This document shows positions 34,577 through 42,368 of a stretch of DNA of 42,368 bases, one piece after another. A model generated the notes under the pieces. That model had not been told where the DNA came from. It saw nothing but the letters and a program-made list of their open reading frames with translations, and ran no database searches. The stretch is taken from NCBI RefSeq assembly GCF_018919395.1, contig NZ_JAHLME010000011.1:7501-49868 (forward strand). Reading direction: 5' to 3'. Position 1 is the stretch's first letter, and the number at the start of each line of letters is the position of its first letter. Both the position numbers and the translations under genes were made by a program. The stretch comes from Geomonas azotofigens. Its GTDB lineage: Bacteria > Desulfobacterota > Desulfuromonadia > Geobacterales > Geobacteraceae.

Positions 34577-36592
34577 CTACACCCGCTTGAACATCTTCTC
34601 CACGTCGGTCAGCGTCAGGGTCTGCATCACCGGCCTGCCGTGCGGGCAGTTGCTGGAGAAATCAGTCTCGTCCATCTGCCTGAACAGCGCCGAAATCTCC
34701 TGGGCCGTCAGCGTGCGCCGGCCACGCACAACGCTGTGGCAGGCAATGCGCGCCAGGAGATCCTCCTGGATGTCCGTGAAAGTACGACTGCGGCTTAGGC
34801 TGGAGAGCTCCTCCAAGATGTCCCGGATGGTGCGCAGGTAGTCAGTGCCGGACAGAAGCTGCGGCACACCGTTCAGAAGCCAGGTGTTGCCTCCGAACTC
34901 CTCGAAGGAGAAGCCCAGGCGCCGAAGCTCCTCAAGATTCTCCAGGAGCACGGCCGACTCACGGAAGGAGAGTTCCAGCGTTTCCGGGAAGAGCAGCCCT
35001 TGGCTGTCCACCTCCTTGCCGGCAAATTCCACCTTGAGCTTTTCAAAGGCCACCCGCTCGTGCGCCGCGTGCTGGTCGATCAGCACCAGGTCAGTTCCCT
35101 GCTGGCACAGGATGTAGGAGGCGTTGAACTGGCCGATCACCGCCAGCGACGAGAAGTAGCCTGGCGTCTCGCTCTCGTGCCGGGGGACGTGCGCAGGTTC
35201 TTCCGCCAGAGGTTGGGCGGCAGGCTCCTCGCTGCGTGGCGCGGCGGGATCATCCGCCTTCCGCGTCGGGGCCTCGAAGTGGTAATGGGGGCGCAGCGCC
35301 GGCTGGGGCTTGGGCTGATATCCCACCAGCAGCTCGCGTATCTCGGCGACCTTGGCCTCGCTGACCGAGAACAGCGGCGCCGCTACGGGCGATACCGGTT
35401 CCTGCGCGGTTTCGGCAGTCGCGGAAGGGGCCGGCACATCGACCAGAGGCGGTATATCCGTGGGTGTACCTGCCGGGGCGGGAACGGGGCGTCCCGATGG
35501 GCTGGCGGTGCCGGGTGCGCCCCCTGTGATTGCACATGCCGGCTGTGCAACCGAGGCGGTCGAAGCAGACGAAACCGGCACGGCGGCCCGCTTCAGCCAA
35601 GGGGTCTGCTTCAGCACGCTTTCCACCGCGTACTGGATGGCGTCGTGCACCTTTCCCTGTTCGCGGAACCTGACCTCGTGCTTGGTCGGATGGACGTTGA
35701 CGTCCACCTCCCCCGGGGCGATGTCGATGAAGACGGCGACCACCGGATAGCGACCGCGCTCCAGGAAGTTCCGGTACGCCTGGAGGATGGCGTGCTGCAC
35801 AACCTTGTCCCTGATGAAACGGCCGTTTATGTAGGTGTAGAGGTGACTGCCGGCGCTACGGCTGCACTCGGGCGCCGCCACCAGGCCGGTCACCCGCACG
35901 CCACCCGCCTCCTCGTAGGAAACCGGATAGAGAAACGAGGCGATGGACCGACCGAGAAGCGTCGCCACCCGCTCCTTGAGGTCGGCGTCGAGGGCGCGAA
36001 ATACCGTCTTGCCCTCATTCTTATAGGTGAAGCGGACATCGGGGCGGGAGATGGCCAGCCGCGTCAACAGTTCCCCGACGTGCCCCCCTTCGGTCTCGGC
36101 GCTCTTCATGAACTTAAGCCGCGCCGGCGTATTGAAGAAGAGGTTGCGCACGGCGATCACCGTCCCGGGAGCCATCCCGCACTCCTTGACCTCCTTGATG
36201 CGCCCCCCCTCTACGTAAATCTCTGTCCCCTCCAGGCTGTCGCCGGTGCGGGTGGAGATGGTAAGCCGCGACACCGAGGCGACCGATGGCAGCGCCTCCC
36301 CACGAAAACCGAGGGTGGAGAGGGCGAAGAGGTCCTCGTCACTGGCGATCTTGCTGGTGGCGTGGCGCTCGAGCGCCAAAAGCGCGTCCTCGCGCGACAT
36401 GCCGCTGCCGGAATCGGTCACCTTGATGAGCCGCCTGCCGCCGGACTCGATCTCCACCACGACCTCTTTGGACCCCGCATCCAGAGCATTCTCCACCAGT
36501 TCTTTGGCCACGGAGGCGGGGCGTTCCACCACCTCGCCGGCGGCGATCTTGTTGGTCAGGTTCTCGGGAAGTATTCGTATCTTGGTTGCCAC
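34577..36592 (-). CDS. mutL: DNA mismatch repair protein MutL, endonuclease type
   Basis: A 671-residue MutL. N-terminal GHKL ATPase with KIAAGEVVERPASVAKELVE, DSGSGM and GFRGEALPSVASVS; a long Pro/Ala-rich linker about residues 350-480; C-terminal domain with the metal-binding endonuclease motif DQHAAHERVAFE, ACHSVVRG and SNCPHGRPV. Such MutLs nick DNA themselves, so the organism probably lacks MutH. Start is GTG 36592, with GAGGT upstream and the family N-terminus ATKIRILPENL following; the open frame beyond it overlaps the divergent carboxypeptidase promoter. First gene of the mutL-miaA-hfq operon. Confidence 0.96.
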   Translation of the reverse strand: MATKIRILPENLTNKIAAGEVVERPASVAKELVENALDAGSKEVVVEIESGGRRLIKVTDSGSGMSREDALLALERHATSKIASDEDLFALSTLGFRGEALPSVASVSRLTISTRTGDSLEGTEIYVEGGRIKEVKECGMAPGTVIAVRNLFFNTPARLKFMKSAETEGGHVGELLTRLAISRPDVRFTYKNEGKTVFRALDADLKERVATLLGRSIASFLYPVSYEEAGGVRVTGLVAAPECSRSAGSHLYTYINGRFIRDKVVQHAILQAYRNFLERGRYPVVAVFIDIAPGEVDVNVHPTKHEVRFREQGKVHDAIQYAVESVLKQTPWLKRAAVPVSSASTASVAQPACAITGGAPGTASPSGRPVPAPAGTPTDIPPLVDVPAPSATAETAQEPVSPVAAPLFSVSEAKVAEIRELLVGYQPKPQPALRPHYHFEAPTRKADDPAAPRSEEPAAQPLAEEPAHVPRHESETPGYFSSLAVIGQFNASYILCQQGTDLVLIDQHAAHERVAFEKLKVEFAGKEVDSQGLLFPETLELSFRESAVLLENLEELRRLGFSFEEFGGNTWLLNGVPQLLSGTDYLRTIRDILEELSSLSRSRTFTDIQEDLLARIACHSVVRGRRTLTAQEISALFRQMDETDFSSNCPHGRPVMQTLTLTDVEKMFKRV

Positions 36593-36625
36593 TGTCGACC
36601 TCACACTGCGGTAATCGAAGTCAGC

Positions 36626-36655
36626 AACATACCTTAAGGGGCGATCGTTTGTAAA
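36626..36655 (-). promoter_or_regulatory. Probable mutL promoter
   Basis: Minus strand TTTACA (36655-36650), 18-base spacer, TATGTT (36631-36626), about 34 bases from the GTG start. Confidence 0.5.
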
Positions 36656-36705
36656 TCCAAGATTCGCGGTGACAGGCGACGCCGCGCCCTTCGCGCCGCG
36701 CTTAA

Positions 36706-36733
36706 TTGCGGGCGCGGGAAACGATGCTATAAC
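36706..36733 (+). promoter_or_regulatory. Promoter of a probable leaderless carboxypeptidase gene
   Basis: TTGCGG (36706-36711), 16-base spacer, TATAAC (36728-36733). The ATG at 36741 begins 7 bases after the -10 box. Confidence 0.55.
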
Positions 36734-36740
36734 ATCACGC

Positions 36741-37646
36741 ATGAAATTTTTCCAATTTAACAAACTTTGTGCTCTTCTAGCGGCTGTTATCACCGCCCTC
36801 GCCCTTCCACAACCTACCGCCGCACGCTCCTACCACCCCGCCACGACCTATCTGGTAAAGGTCAACGGCAAGGTCATTCGCCAGCAAAATGCCGGTATCC
36901 GCCGGGCCCCGGCCAGCCTCACCAAGATGATGACCGCGCTGGTGGTCATGGAGCGCTGCAACCTGGACGAGGTTGTCGTGGTCAGTCGCGCCGCGGCGCG
37001 TGAGACCGGCAGCAGAATCGGATTGCGACGCGGGGATAAATTCCGGGTGCGCGACCTGCTCGCGGCCACTCTGATCGCTTCCGCCAACGACGCCTGCCGC
37101 GCCCTCGCCGATCACGCCTGTGGCAATCAAACGGATTTCGTGGTACAGATGAACGCCCGGGCTCGGACGCTTGGCCTGGAGAACACCCATTTTGCCAACG
37201 CCTGCGGCCACGACAGCAAGGGCCTCTACTCCAACGCGCACGACCTGGCGCGCATCGCCGAGAGGGCGATGCAACTGCCGCAGTTCGCCAAGATCGTTGC
37301 TAAACACGACATGCGCATTACCACGCTCGACGGCAGGCGCAGTTATTATCTGAGAAACAAAAACAGGCTGATCGGAAGGTATCCAGGGGCCATTGGTGTT
37401 AAAACAGGTACCACGCCCAACGCAGGGCAATGCCTCGTCGCCTTGGCAGAGCGGGAGGAGACGAGAGTCCTCGTGGTGATCATGCACTCCAGGAACAGGT
37501 GGGGTGCCGCACCGGCCCTGCTTGACGCCGCCTTCGCTGCGTCAGCGCCACGCCATGCCTCAAGGAGAACTCCAGAGTCGACTGTACCAGCAAGGAGAGA
37601 AGATGAAGCACCACCGGAAGGAACTGTGGTTCCAGATCAAGAGTAG
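36741..37646 (+). CDS. D-alanyl-D-alanine carboxypeptidase (S11 penicillin-binding protein)
   Basis: Periplasmic DacA-like enzyme (301 residues) that trims the terminal D-Ala of peptidoglycan stem peptides. Signal peptide about 1-28 ([19 protein letters not shown] core), then the three active-site motifs: SLTK (Ser59, Lys62), SAN (114-116) and KTG (221-223). It lacks the long C-terminal domain and amphipathic anchor of DacA and ends in a Pro/Glu/Arg-rich tail of about 35 residues, part of which overlaps yjbQ. ATG 36741 starts the signal peptide and has no ribosome site; promoter spacing implies a leaderless message. Confidence 0.93.
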   Translation: MKFFQFNKLCALLAAVITALALPQPTAARSYHPATTYLVKVNGKVIRQQNAGIRRAPASLTKMMTALVVMERCNLDEVVVVSRAAARETGSRIGLRRGDKFRVRDLLAATLIASANDACRALADHACGNQTDFVVQMNARARTLGLENTHFANACGHDSKGLYSNAHDLARIAERAMQLPQFAKIVAKHDMRITTLDGRRSYYLRNKNRLIGRYPGAIGVKTGTTPNAGQCLVALAEREETRVLVVIMHSRNRWGAAPALLDAAFAASAPRHASRRTPESTVPARREDEAPPEGTVVPDQE

Positions 37647-38019
37647 GCGTGGCTTTGTCAACGTCACGCGCGACCTCCAGGCGGCCCTGGACGAAAGCGG
37701 CATACGCGAGGGACTTCTGTTGTGTAACGCCATGCACATCACGGCAAGCGTCTTCATAAACGATGACGAATCAGGGTTGCACCAGGATTTCGAAGAATGG
37801 CTGGAAGGGCTCGCGCCGGAGAAACCGCACAGCCGGTACCGCCACAACCACGGAGAAGACAACGGCGACGCGCACCTGAAAAGAACCATCATGGGGCGCG
37901 AGGTGGTGGTCGCGGTGACCGGGGGAAAACTCGATCTGGGGCCTTGGGAGCAGGTTTTTTACGGGGAGTTCGACGGCATGCGCAGAAAACGGGTCCTGGT
38001 CAAGATCATCGGAGAGTAG
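37603..38019 (+). CDS. YjbQ family protein (UPF0047)
   Basis: A 138-residue YjbQ/UPF0047 protein; relatives show a side thiamine-phosphate synthase activity, but the true role is uncertain. Seen: [51 protein letters not shown] with the clustered His residues, and [20 protein letters not shown] 37603 has AAGGAG 5 bases upstream. It overlaps the end of the carboxypeptidase gene by 44 bases in another frame, so the two are probably translationally coupled. Confidence 0.93.
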   Translation: MKHHRKELWFQIKSRRGFVNVTRDLQAALDESGIREGLLLCNAMHITASVFINDDESGLHQDFEEWLEGLAPEKPHSRYRHNHGEDNGDAHLKRTIMGREVVVAVTGGKLDLGPWEQVFYGEFDGMRRKRVLVKIIGE

Positions 38020-38066
38020 TAAATCGGGAGTGCTGCCGGCGGAGGAGCACCGGCTTGCGGCAAATC

Positions 38067-39614
38067 TTACAGCCCCCGCAGCACCAGGACGGTGATGTCG
38101 TCAGGTTGCGGGTCTGGCTTTCCGGTGAGGGCGACAAGAGCGTCGGCCATCTCCTGGGCGCTCATCCTTCCTCCCAACTGCCTGGCCAGCGCCTCATGGG
38201 TAAGTTCCAGTTCCGGCTTCGCATCAACCAATCCGTCGCTGTACAAAACAAGCACGTCCCCCTTCCCGAGTCGCACCTTCCCCTCCTGGTACACCTCATC
38301 CCCCTGCACCCCCAACGGGAGCCCACGTGGGTTCAGGGTCTCCACTGAGCCATTGTTGCGCCTGACGAAGACATAGCCATGACCGCAGTCGACAAAGGAA
38401 AGTGTCCGCGCTGTGGAGTCCAACTGGGCATGGAAGAGGGTCACGAAGCTTTCCGAATTCTCCAGGTCCTCATTGAGCGCTTTCTCGGCCAAGTGCACCG
38501 CCTGGGCCGGCCGATTGTAGAGGGTGACGGCATGGAGGGCGGCCCTGACCGTGGCCATCAGCATGGCGGCTGCCATCCCCTTGCCCATCACATCCCCAAG
38601 CGTCAGGTTGAAGAGCGTGGGCGATACCTGCTGCCAGTCGTAGAAGTCTCCACCAACCTGTTTGGCGGGGAGGCAGCGGGCGGCGATGTCGAAGCCGCCG
38701 ATCTGCGGATACACGCGCGGCAGCAGCTTGGCCTGGATCTCTGCGGCGTAGACCAGTTCAAGCTGCAGCTGCATGCGGCGCAGTTCGCTCTCCCTTAGAT
38801 CCGCCTCGGCCTTTTTCCGTTCGCTGATGTCCCTAAAGATGGAGATGTTGCCAGTCACGTTGCCAAAGCGATCCAGGCGCTTCATCGCGTACAGCTCGCC
38901 GATGAAGACTTCGCCGCTTTTCCTGCGAAAGTGCAGTTCAACCAGCTTTCCCTTCACCGGGGCTTTCACGTCGAAAACCTCCGTGCCGGTACGCTCGTAA
39001 TCGTCGTCGTTGGCGTAGAGAATTGCGCTGCTCTGGCCGATGACCTCGGGAGAGTCATAGCCGAAAATGTCCTGCAGTGCTGGCTGGTTGACATGGAGAA
39101 TGGTGCGGTTATGGTCGGCGACGACGATAACGTCGCGGATGCTGTTGAACAGGTTGCGATAGTCTTCCGCGCGTTTCTCGATCTCGGCGTGAGCAACCTC
39201 GAGGTCCCGCTCGGTTTGTCTCTGCTTGGCCCGCTCCTGTGCCTCGGTCAGCGCGCGCTGCACCGCAGGAACCAACCTGGACAAGCGGCTCTTCAAGACG
39301 TAATCCGTTGCACCGCTTTTCAGCGACTCGATGGCCGCTTCTTCGCCCAGCTTGCCTGAGACAAAGACAAAGGGCAGATCAGGGAGCTTTTGGCGGACCA
39401 TGGCCAACGCCGTCATGCCGTCGAAAGCGGGAAGAGCGAAATCGGCCAAGATCAAGTCCATGCCGCCACGTTCCAAGGCGATGCTGAATTCGTCCCGCCT
39501 CGACACCACCTCGACTTCGCAATCAAGCCCCTCGGACATGAGCGTCAGCAGAACCAGTTCTGCATCCATCGGATCATCTTCGAGGTGCAGTATGCGCAGA
39601 TGCTGCTCTTTCAT
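38067..39614 (-). CDS. Response regulator with PAS and PP2C (SpoIIE-type) phosphatase domains
   Basis: A 515-residue signalling protein: receiver domain 1-125 with phospho-acceptor Asp58 (LILADFALP), coiled linker, PAS domain about 145-265 ([20 protein letters not shown]), a second coiled segment, then the SpoIIE/RsbU phosphatase 300-515 with [36 protein letters not shown] and [11 protein letters not shown]. Such RsbU-like enzymes dephosphorylate anti-sigma-factor antagonists; no partner is encoded here. ATG 39614 overlaps the upstream response-regulator stop in an ATGA, so the two are coupled. It is the output half of a two-gene module. Confidence 0.93.
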   Translation of the reverse strand: MKEQHLRILHLEDDPMDAELVLLTLMSEGLDCEVEVVSRRDEFSIALERGGMDLILADFALPAFDGMTALAMVRQKLPDLPFVFVSGKLGEEAAIESLKSGATDYVLKSRLSRLVPAVQRALTEAQERAKQRQTERDLEVAHAEIEKRAEDYRNLFNSIRDVIVVADHNRTILHVNQPALQDIFGYDSPEVIGQSSAILYANDDDYERTGTEVFDVKAPVKGKLVELHFRRKSGEVFIGELYAMKRLDRFGNVTGNISIFRDISERKKAEADLRESELRRMQLQLELVYAAEIQAKLLPRVYPQIGGFDIAARCLPAKQVGGDFYDWQQVSPTLFNLTLGDVMGKGMAAAMLMATVRAALHAVTLYNRPAQAVHLAEKALNEDLENSESFVTLFHAQLDSTARTLSFVDCGHGYVFVRRNNGSVETLNPRGLPLGVQGDEVYQEGKVRLGKGDVLVLYSDGLVDAKPELELTHEALARQLGGRMSAQEMADALVALTGKPDPQPDDITVLVLRGL

Positions 39615-40069
39615 TCGTTTTGGCCCTTTGGAGGCAACGGAGGCGGCTCGTTGATGATGGCCCAGAAGGCCCCAAGTTCCTTGACTGCCGTTATGAACTC
39701 GGAGAAGTTCACCGGCTTGACGACGTACGCGTTGACTCCCAGCCGATAGCTCTCGACAACATCCCTTTCCTCCCGGGAGGAAGTGAGCACCACCACCGGG
39801 ATACATTTGAGCTTCTCGTCCCCTTTGAGAATGCTGAGCACCTCGAGACCGTCAACCTTCGGCAGTTTCAGGTCCAAAAGGATGACTGCCAAGTTCGGCG
39901 GCGGCTGCCCTGCGTATTGCCCACGGAGGTAGAGGTAATCGAGGGCTTCGGCACCATCTCTAACAACGTCGACGCCGTTGGCCAGATTATGTTCAGCCAG
40001 CGCTTCCAAGGTAAGTTCAGCATCATTGGCGTTGTCCTCAACCAACAGTATGCGCTTTAGCTTTAACAT
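39611..40069 (-). CDS. Single-domain response regulator (Rcp1-like)
   Basis: A 152-residue receiver-only protein. Acidic pocket VEDN, phospho-acceptor Asp66 in [13 protein letters not shown], Thr in [12 protein letters not shown], Lys in AYVVKPVNF. Longer loops and the [12 protein letters not shown] helix are typical of Rcp1-like regulators that partner phytochrome or hybrid kinases. No histidine kinase lies nearby. ATG 40069 has AAGGAG eight bases upstream. It is the first gene of the pair with the PP2C regulator; an extended -10 (TGGTAAAAT, 40140-40132 on the minus strand) may be the promoter. Confidence 0.93.
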   Translation of the reverse strand: MLKLKRILLVEDNANDAELTLEALAEHNLANGVDVVRDGAEALDYLYLRGQYAGQPPPNLAVILLDLKLPKVDGLEVLSILKGDEKLKCIPVVVLTSSREERDVVESYRLGVNAYVVKPVNFSEFITAVKELGAFWAIINEPPPLPPKGQNE

Positions 40070-40203
40070 CCCTGTATCTCCTTAAATCCCCCCACAGCAC
40101 AGCAAGGTAAACAGGCACGTTGGACACACAGATTTTACCACGTCTTTATTGCGATACACCAATGACGTTTTGCCGGCAGCCCTCACCGGCACGCGAGACC
40201 TGA

Positions 40204-40245
40204 GTACGGTAACGTCTGCTGGCCTTACGACGTCAATCACCGTAC
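40204..40245. repeat. Inverted repeat in the divergent spacer
   Basis: Arms GTACGGT (40204-40210) and ACCGTAC (40239-40245) match perfectly; an inner ACGTC/GACGT extends the pairing after a bulge. It lies between the leftward regulator pair and the rightward cytochrome gene. Nothing else notable was seen in 40070-40368 apart from weak promoter-like hexamers. Confidence 0.5.
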
Positions 40246-40368
40246 GGCTTCGACAATTACTTGAATGACTGTCCTGATAGTGATTGTGCACCGGCTGAAA
40301 GCAAATCTAGAAATTTCTGTTATTCTTAATACAAGACATACTCTTCATAACGAGTTAAAGGAGAAACA

Positions 40369-40710
40369 ATGAAAGGCAGAATACTCGTGGCATTGGCGGT
40401 AACCACTCTTTCATTCACCACCTTGCACGCGGCACAGGAAGTGCCACAATTTGCCCCCAAGTCCGCTCCGTCCTCCGGGACCAACCTTGGCAGTGTAACT
40501 GGAGGCGTTTTCAAGGAAGCGCACCTGGTTATCGACAAGAAGTGCGTTTCATGTCATACCGCCCAGCGCATTGAAAGCGCGATAGCGGCCGGCAAGGATA
40601 TGCAGAAGATCCAACACCGCATGGAACTCAAGGGAGCAAAACTCACTGCGGATGAACAGACGGTACTTGGCATATTCTATAAAGAGAGCCCGCTGAAACC
40701 CAAGAAGTAG
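40369..40710 (+). CDS. Periplasmic monoheme c-type cytochrome
   Basis: A 113-residue exported protein with signal peptide MKGRILVALAVTTLSFTTLHA and one heme-binding motif CVSCH (Cys59, Cys62, His63). A downstream Met in QHRMELKGAKL could be the second iron ligand. The mature protein is about 90 residues, in the range of small electron carriers of metal-reducing bacteria. ATG 40369 has AAAGGAG six bases upstream. It stands alone. Its redox partners cannot be read from the neighbourhood, which is cell-wall genes. Confidence 0.9.
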   Translation: MKGRILVALAVTTLSFTTLHAAQEVPQFAPKSAPSSGTNLGSVTGGVFKEAHLVIDKKCVSCHTAQRIESAIAAGKDMQKIQHRMELKGAKLTADEQTVLGIFYKESPLKPKK

Positions 40711-40747
40711 CTATAACCTCGCGTCCCGGGGGGGCTCACTCCCCCCC

Positions 40748-41659
40748 TCACTTTCGTTCGTTCCAGGTTATCTCCACGGGATATCCCTTGTTCTCGTAAT
40801 ACGCTCGGACCAGTTTCCCCATGTCGATCAAATGAAGCATGCCCCTGTCCGCCATCAGTTGCAGGATGTCGCCGACGCCAACGGTGTCGGAACTCTGGCA
40901 ATGGAACTCCACGAAAATCCGCCCACCTTTCGCCCCTATTTTCACAGGCTGGTTTATCACCCATACCGGCATCCCCTTCTGGGCCATCTCGAATAAGTTC
41001 GCGATATCCTCGGAGTACAGGCGCAGACACCCATGGCTCGACCGTCTGCCAATGCCCCAAGGACGGTTCGTCCCATGGATCAAAATGTCTGGGCGTGAAA
41101 GGCGCAACGCGTGGCGCCCCAGCGGGTTCCGCGCTCCAGGTGCGACAACGGCGGGAAGCTGAGGTCGCTTGCGACGAATTGACTCCGGGACATGCCAGTA
41201 CGGGTTGACTATTTTCTCAGTAATCACGAAACGGCCAACCGGAGTATCAGTTCCTTCATCACCAATGCCTATGGGAAAGGTAATGATACCGTCACCACGG
41301 TGGGGAAAATAGAATAAGCGCAGCTCGGCCAAGTTCACCACGATGCAAGGTCGCTCCCAGGCGGTCGGGGGAATCCATGCTGAGGGTATCGTAACGACAG
41401 TACCTGGTTTAGGAAGGATAGGGTCGACTCCACGATTGGCGTCCCTGATCCCGTTGTAGCCAAGATCGAACTTCCTGGCGATTTCAATGAGGGATTCGCC
41501 GTGACGCACCTTGTACAGCCGAAGTTCACCTACAAAGCCACCCTCATAGATAGATGGCACGGCGACAACAGCCCGAGCTGCCGGCACCATAACGGTGAGC
41601 AGACCAAATGCCGCTACGGTTGTTGCCCGGCAGACAAGGGACATGTGACGAACCAGCAC
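40748..41659 (-). CDS. LysM and YkuD-type L,D-transpeptidase
   Basis: A 303-residue periplasmic enzyme of the ErfK/YbiS/YcfS group, which form 3-3 peptidoglycan cross-links or attach Lpp to peptidoglycan. Signal peptide 1-30, LysM about 47-92 (RLYKVRHGESLIEIARKF), YkuD domain about 104-240 with ILIHGTNRPWGIG and the catalytic SHGCLRLY (His209, Cys211; also His195). GTG 41659 and ATG 41644 are both possible starts; neither has a clear ribosome site. It follows the Lpp-like lipoprotein gene by 14 bases, so the enzyme and its likely substrate are co-expressed. Confidence 0.93.
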   Translation of the reverse strand: MLVRHMSLVCRATTVAAFGLLTVMVPAARAVVAVPSIYEGGFVGELRLYKVRHGESLIEIARKFDLGYNGIRDANRGVDPILPKPGTVVTIPSAWIPPTAWERPCIVVNLAELRLFYFPHRGDGIITFPIGIGDEGTDTPVGRFVITEKIVNPYWHVPESIRRKRPQLPAVVAPGARNPLGRHALRLSRPDILIHGTNRPWGIGRRSSHGCLRLYSEDIANLFEMAQKGMPVWVINQPVKIGAKGGRIFVEFHCQSSDTVGVGDILQLMADRGMLHLIDMGKLVRAYYENKGYPVEITWNERK

Positions 41660-41673
41660 TTTTTTTGAGGTTG

Positions 41674-42012
41674 TTATTTCTTTTGTCCCAACTCGAAAGT
41701 TTTTTCAGCTCGCTCTGCCGCCTGGGCAACTGCGGTCGCGGCGGCCTCGGCTCTTTGCGCGCTATCTGCAGCCCTTGCGGTCGCCTCATCGAGCATGGCC
41801 TTGTTTGCCAGTTGCGCTTGAGAGACTTGACTCTCCAACGTGGCGAGTCTGCTCTCAAGGGAGCGGGCTCGCTCGTCGAGAGACGCGCTCTTTCCTTCAA
41901 TGATATCGACTTTGCACGAGATGGGATCCAGTTGACGGTTGACATAGCCTTTGGTGACACAGCCGGGCAAAACGAAGGTAACAACGGCAAGGGTCAAGAG
42001 GGAGAGCTTCAA
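41674..42012 (-). CDS. Lpp-like coiled-coil lipoprotein with C-terminal lysines
   Basis: A 112-residue precursor: signal peptide MKLSLLTLAVVTFVLPG, lipid-attachment Cys18, then an almost uninterrupted helical coiled coil with Ala-rich heptads (LESRLATLESQVSQAQLANK, AQRAEAAATAVAQAAERA) and the end ELGQKK. This matches the plan of Braun's lipoprotein, whose terminal lysine is joined to peptidoglycan, although it is longer. Start is TTG 42012, six bases after GGAGG (42023-42019); a GTG at 42045 would place extra residues before a normal signal peptide. The adjacent transpeptidase supports the link. Function is inferred, not shown. Confidence 0.75.
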   Translation of the reverse strand: MKLSLLTLAVVTFVLPGCVTKGYVNRQLDPISCKVDIIEGKSASLDERARSLESRLATLESQVSQAQLANKAMLDEATARAADSAQRAEAAATAVAQAAERAEKTFELGQKK

Positions 42013-42030
42013 GAGGAACCTCCACAGAAT

Positions 42031-42060
42031 GGTTAAAATTAGCACCAGCCAATTTTAACC
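42031..42060. promoter_or_regulatory. Perfect 10-base dyad over the lipoprotein promoter
   Basis: GGTTAAAATT (42031-42040), 10-base spacer, AATTTTAACC (42051-42060). It covers the -10 box and the predicted transcription start, so it looks like an operator. Confidence 0.6.
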
Positions 42061-42079
42061 AGCACGGCGACATTTGCAA
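42052..42079 (-). promoter_or_regulatory. Promoter of the Lpp-like/transpeptidase pair
   Basis: Minus strand TTGCAA (42079-42074), 16-base spacer, TAAAAT (42057-42052). The start is near 42045. Confidence 0.6.
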
Positions 42080-42201
42080 CGTCATGGGTGAAAGAAGCGA
42101 GAGCGGGTACTCCCTCGGCCGTTAACGCCAGTGAATACCGGAATTGGTCAGGAGATGCGCGATTTGGTGGGGTCTGGAAAAATGGAGAAGGTGGAAGATG
42201 C

Positions 42202-42240
42202 GAAAAAGCCCCGTCTGGACGAACCAGACGGGGCTTTTTC
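42202..42240 (-). terminator. rRNA operon terminator
   Basis: Perfect 17-base inverted repeat (42202-42218 with 42224-42240), five-base loop, T-tract on both strands; it follows 5S rRNA on the minus strand. Confidence 0.9.
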
Positions 42241-42248
42241 AATTAAAT

Positions 42249-42365
<117 letters not shown>

Positions 42366-42368
42366 AAA

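Noticed and set aside
40716..40752. Terminator after the cytochrome gene (G-run/C-run hairpin)
   Set aside because: A stem of G and C runs is possible but no T-tract follows on either strand, and it reaches into the transpeptidase stop.

Overview
The window looks like chromosome from a high-GC Desulfobacterota bacterium of the Geobacter/Geomonas/Citrifermentans group. This is inferred from the gene families and their order: a conserved pgpH-ybeY-dgkA/PAP2-corC-lnt-prfB block, the Geobacter-type small proteins, a periplasmic monoheme c-type cytochrome, and period-7 intergenic repeats. No species can be named from the sequence alone. Most genes are housekeeping and nearly all show uniform base and codon use. 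No transposase, phage gene, tRNA or CRISPR array was seen.

Layout. 1-1291: 5' part of malQ, running off the left edge. 1429-1590: a 53-residue orphan with a leaderless promoter. 1643-3493: ftsH. 3594-5658: a PilZ, HD-hydrolase and orphan Cas6-like operon. 5737-7020: class II aldolase. 7109-9870: a MuiA-like exported protein, an FKBP lipoprotein and a DUF1015 protein, headed by period-7 repeats. 10086-18052: a long leftward operon with pgpH, ybeY (113-base overlap), a dgkA-PAP2 fusion, corC/hlyC, lnt, prfB (programmed +1 frameshift) and a SPOR-NlpC/P60 lipoprotein. 18294-20622: eno and an RluA-type pseudouridine synthase to the right, convergent with pcm (20619-21284).

The gap 21285-22289 holds no convincing gene. 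It does hold a good rightward promoter, a strongly foldable stretch ending in a clear intrinsic terminator (candidate ~450-nt RNA), and then degenerate 13- and 17-base repeats. 22290-24293: a BCAM0308-like zinc protein, and a DUF3820/S1-domain pair. 24551-26747: a 57-residue small protein, rtcB and archease. 26764-30342: a BON protein and a polar amino-acid ABC transporter whose permease carries an N-terminal TPR-like domain. 30643-33111: a BioD/Pta-like ATPase, and a PDZ/radical-SAM DUF512 protein. 33379-36592: mutL-miaA-hfq. 36741-38019: a leaderless D-Ala-D-Ala carboxypeptidase overlapping yjbQ. 38067-40069: a two-gene response regulator/PP2C phosphatase system. 40369-40710: the cytochrome. 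40748-42012: an Lpp-like lipoprotein plus an L,D-transpeptidase. 42249-42365: 5S rRNA, the tail of an rRNA operon lying to the right.

Themes. Envelope and peptidoglycan functions recur (lnt, NlpC/P60, D,D-carboxypeptidase, L,D-transpeptidase with an Lpp-like partner, DGK/PAP2), as do nucleotide second messengers (PilZ, PgpH) and RNA processing (Cas6-like, RtcB/archease, YbeY, Hfq, S1, MiaA, RluA). The points most worth following are the PilZ-HD-Cas6 operon, the candidate RNA at 21494-21942, the Lpp-like/transpeptidase pair with a perfect dyad over its promoter, and three genes whose start codon sits exactly 7 bases after a -10 box.
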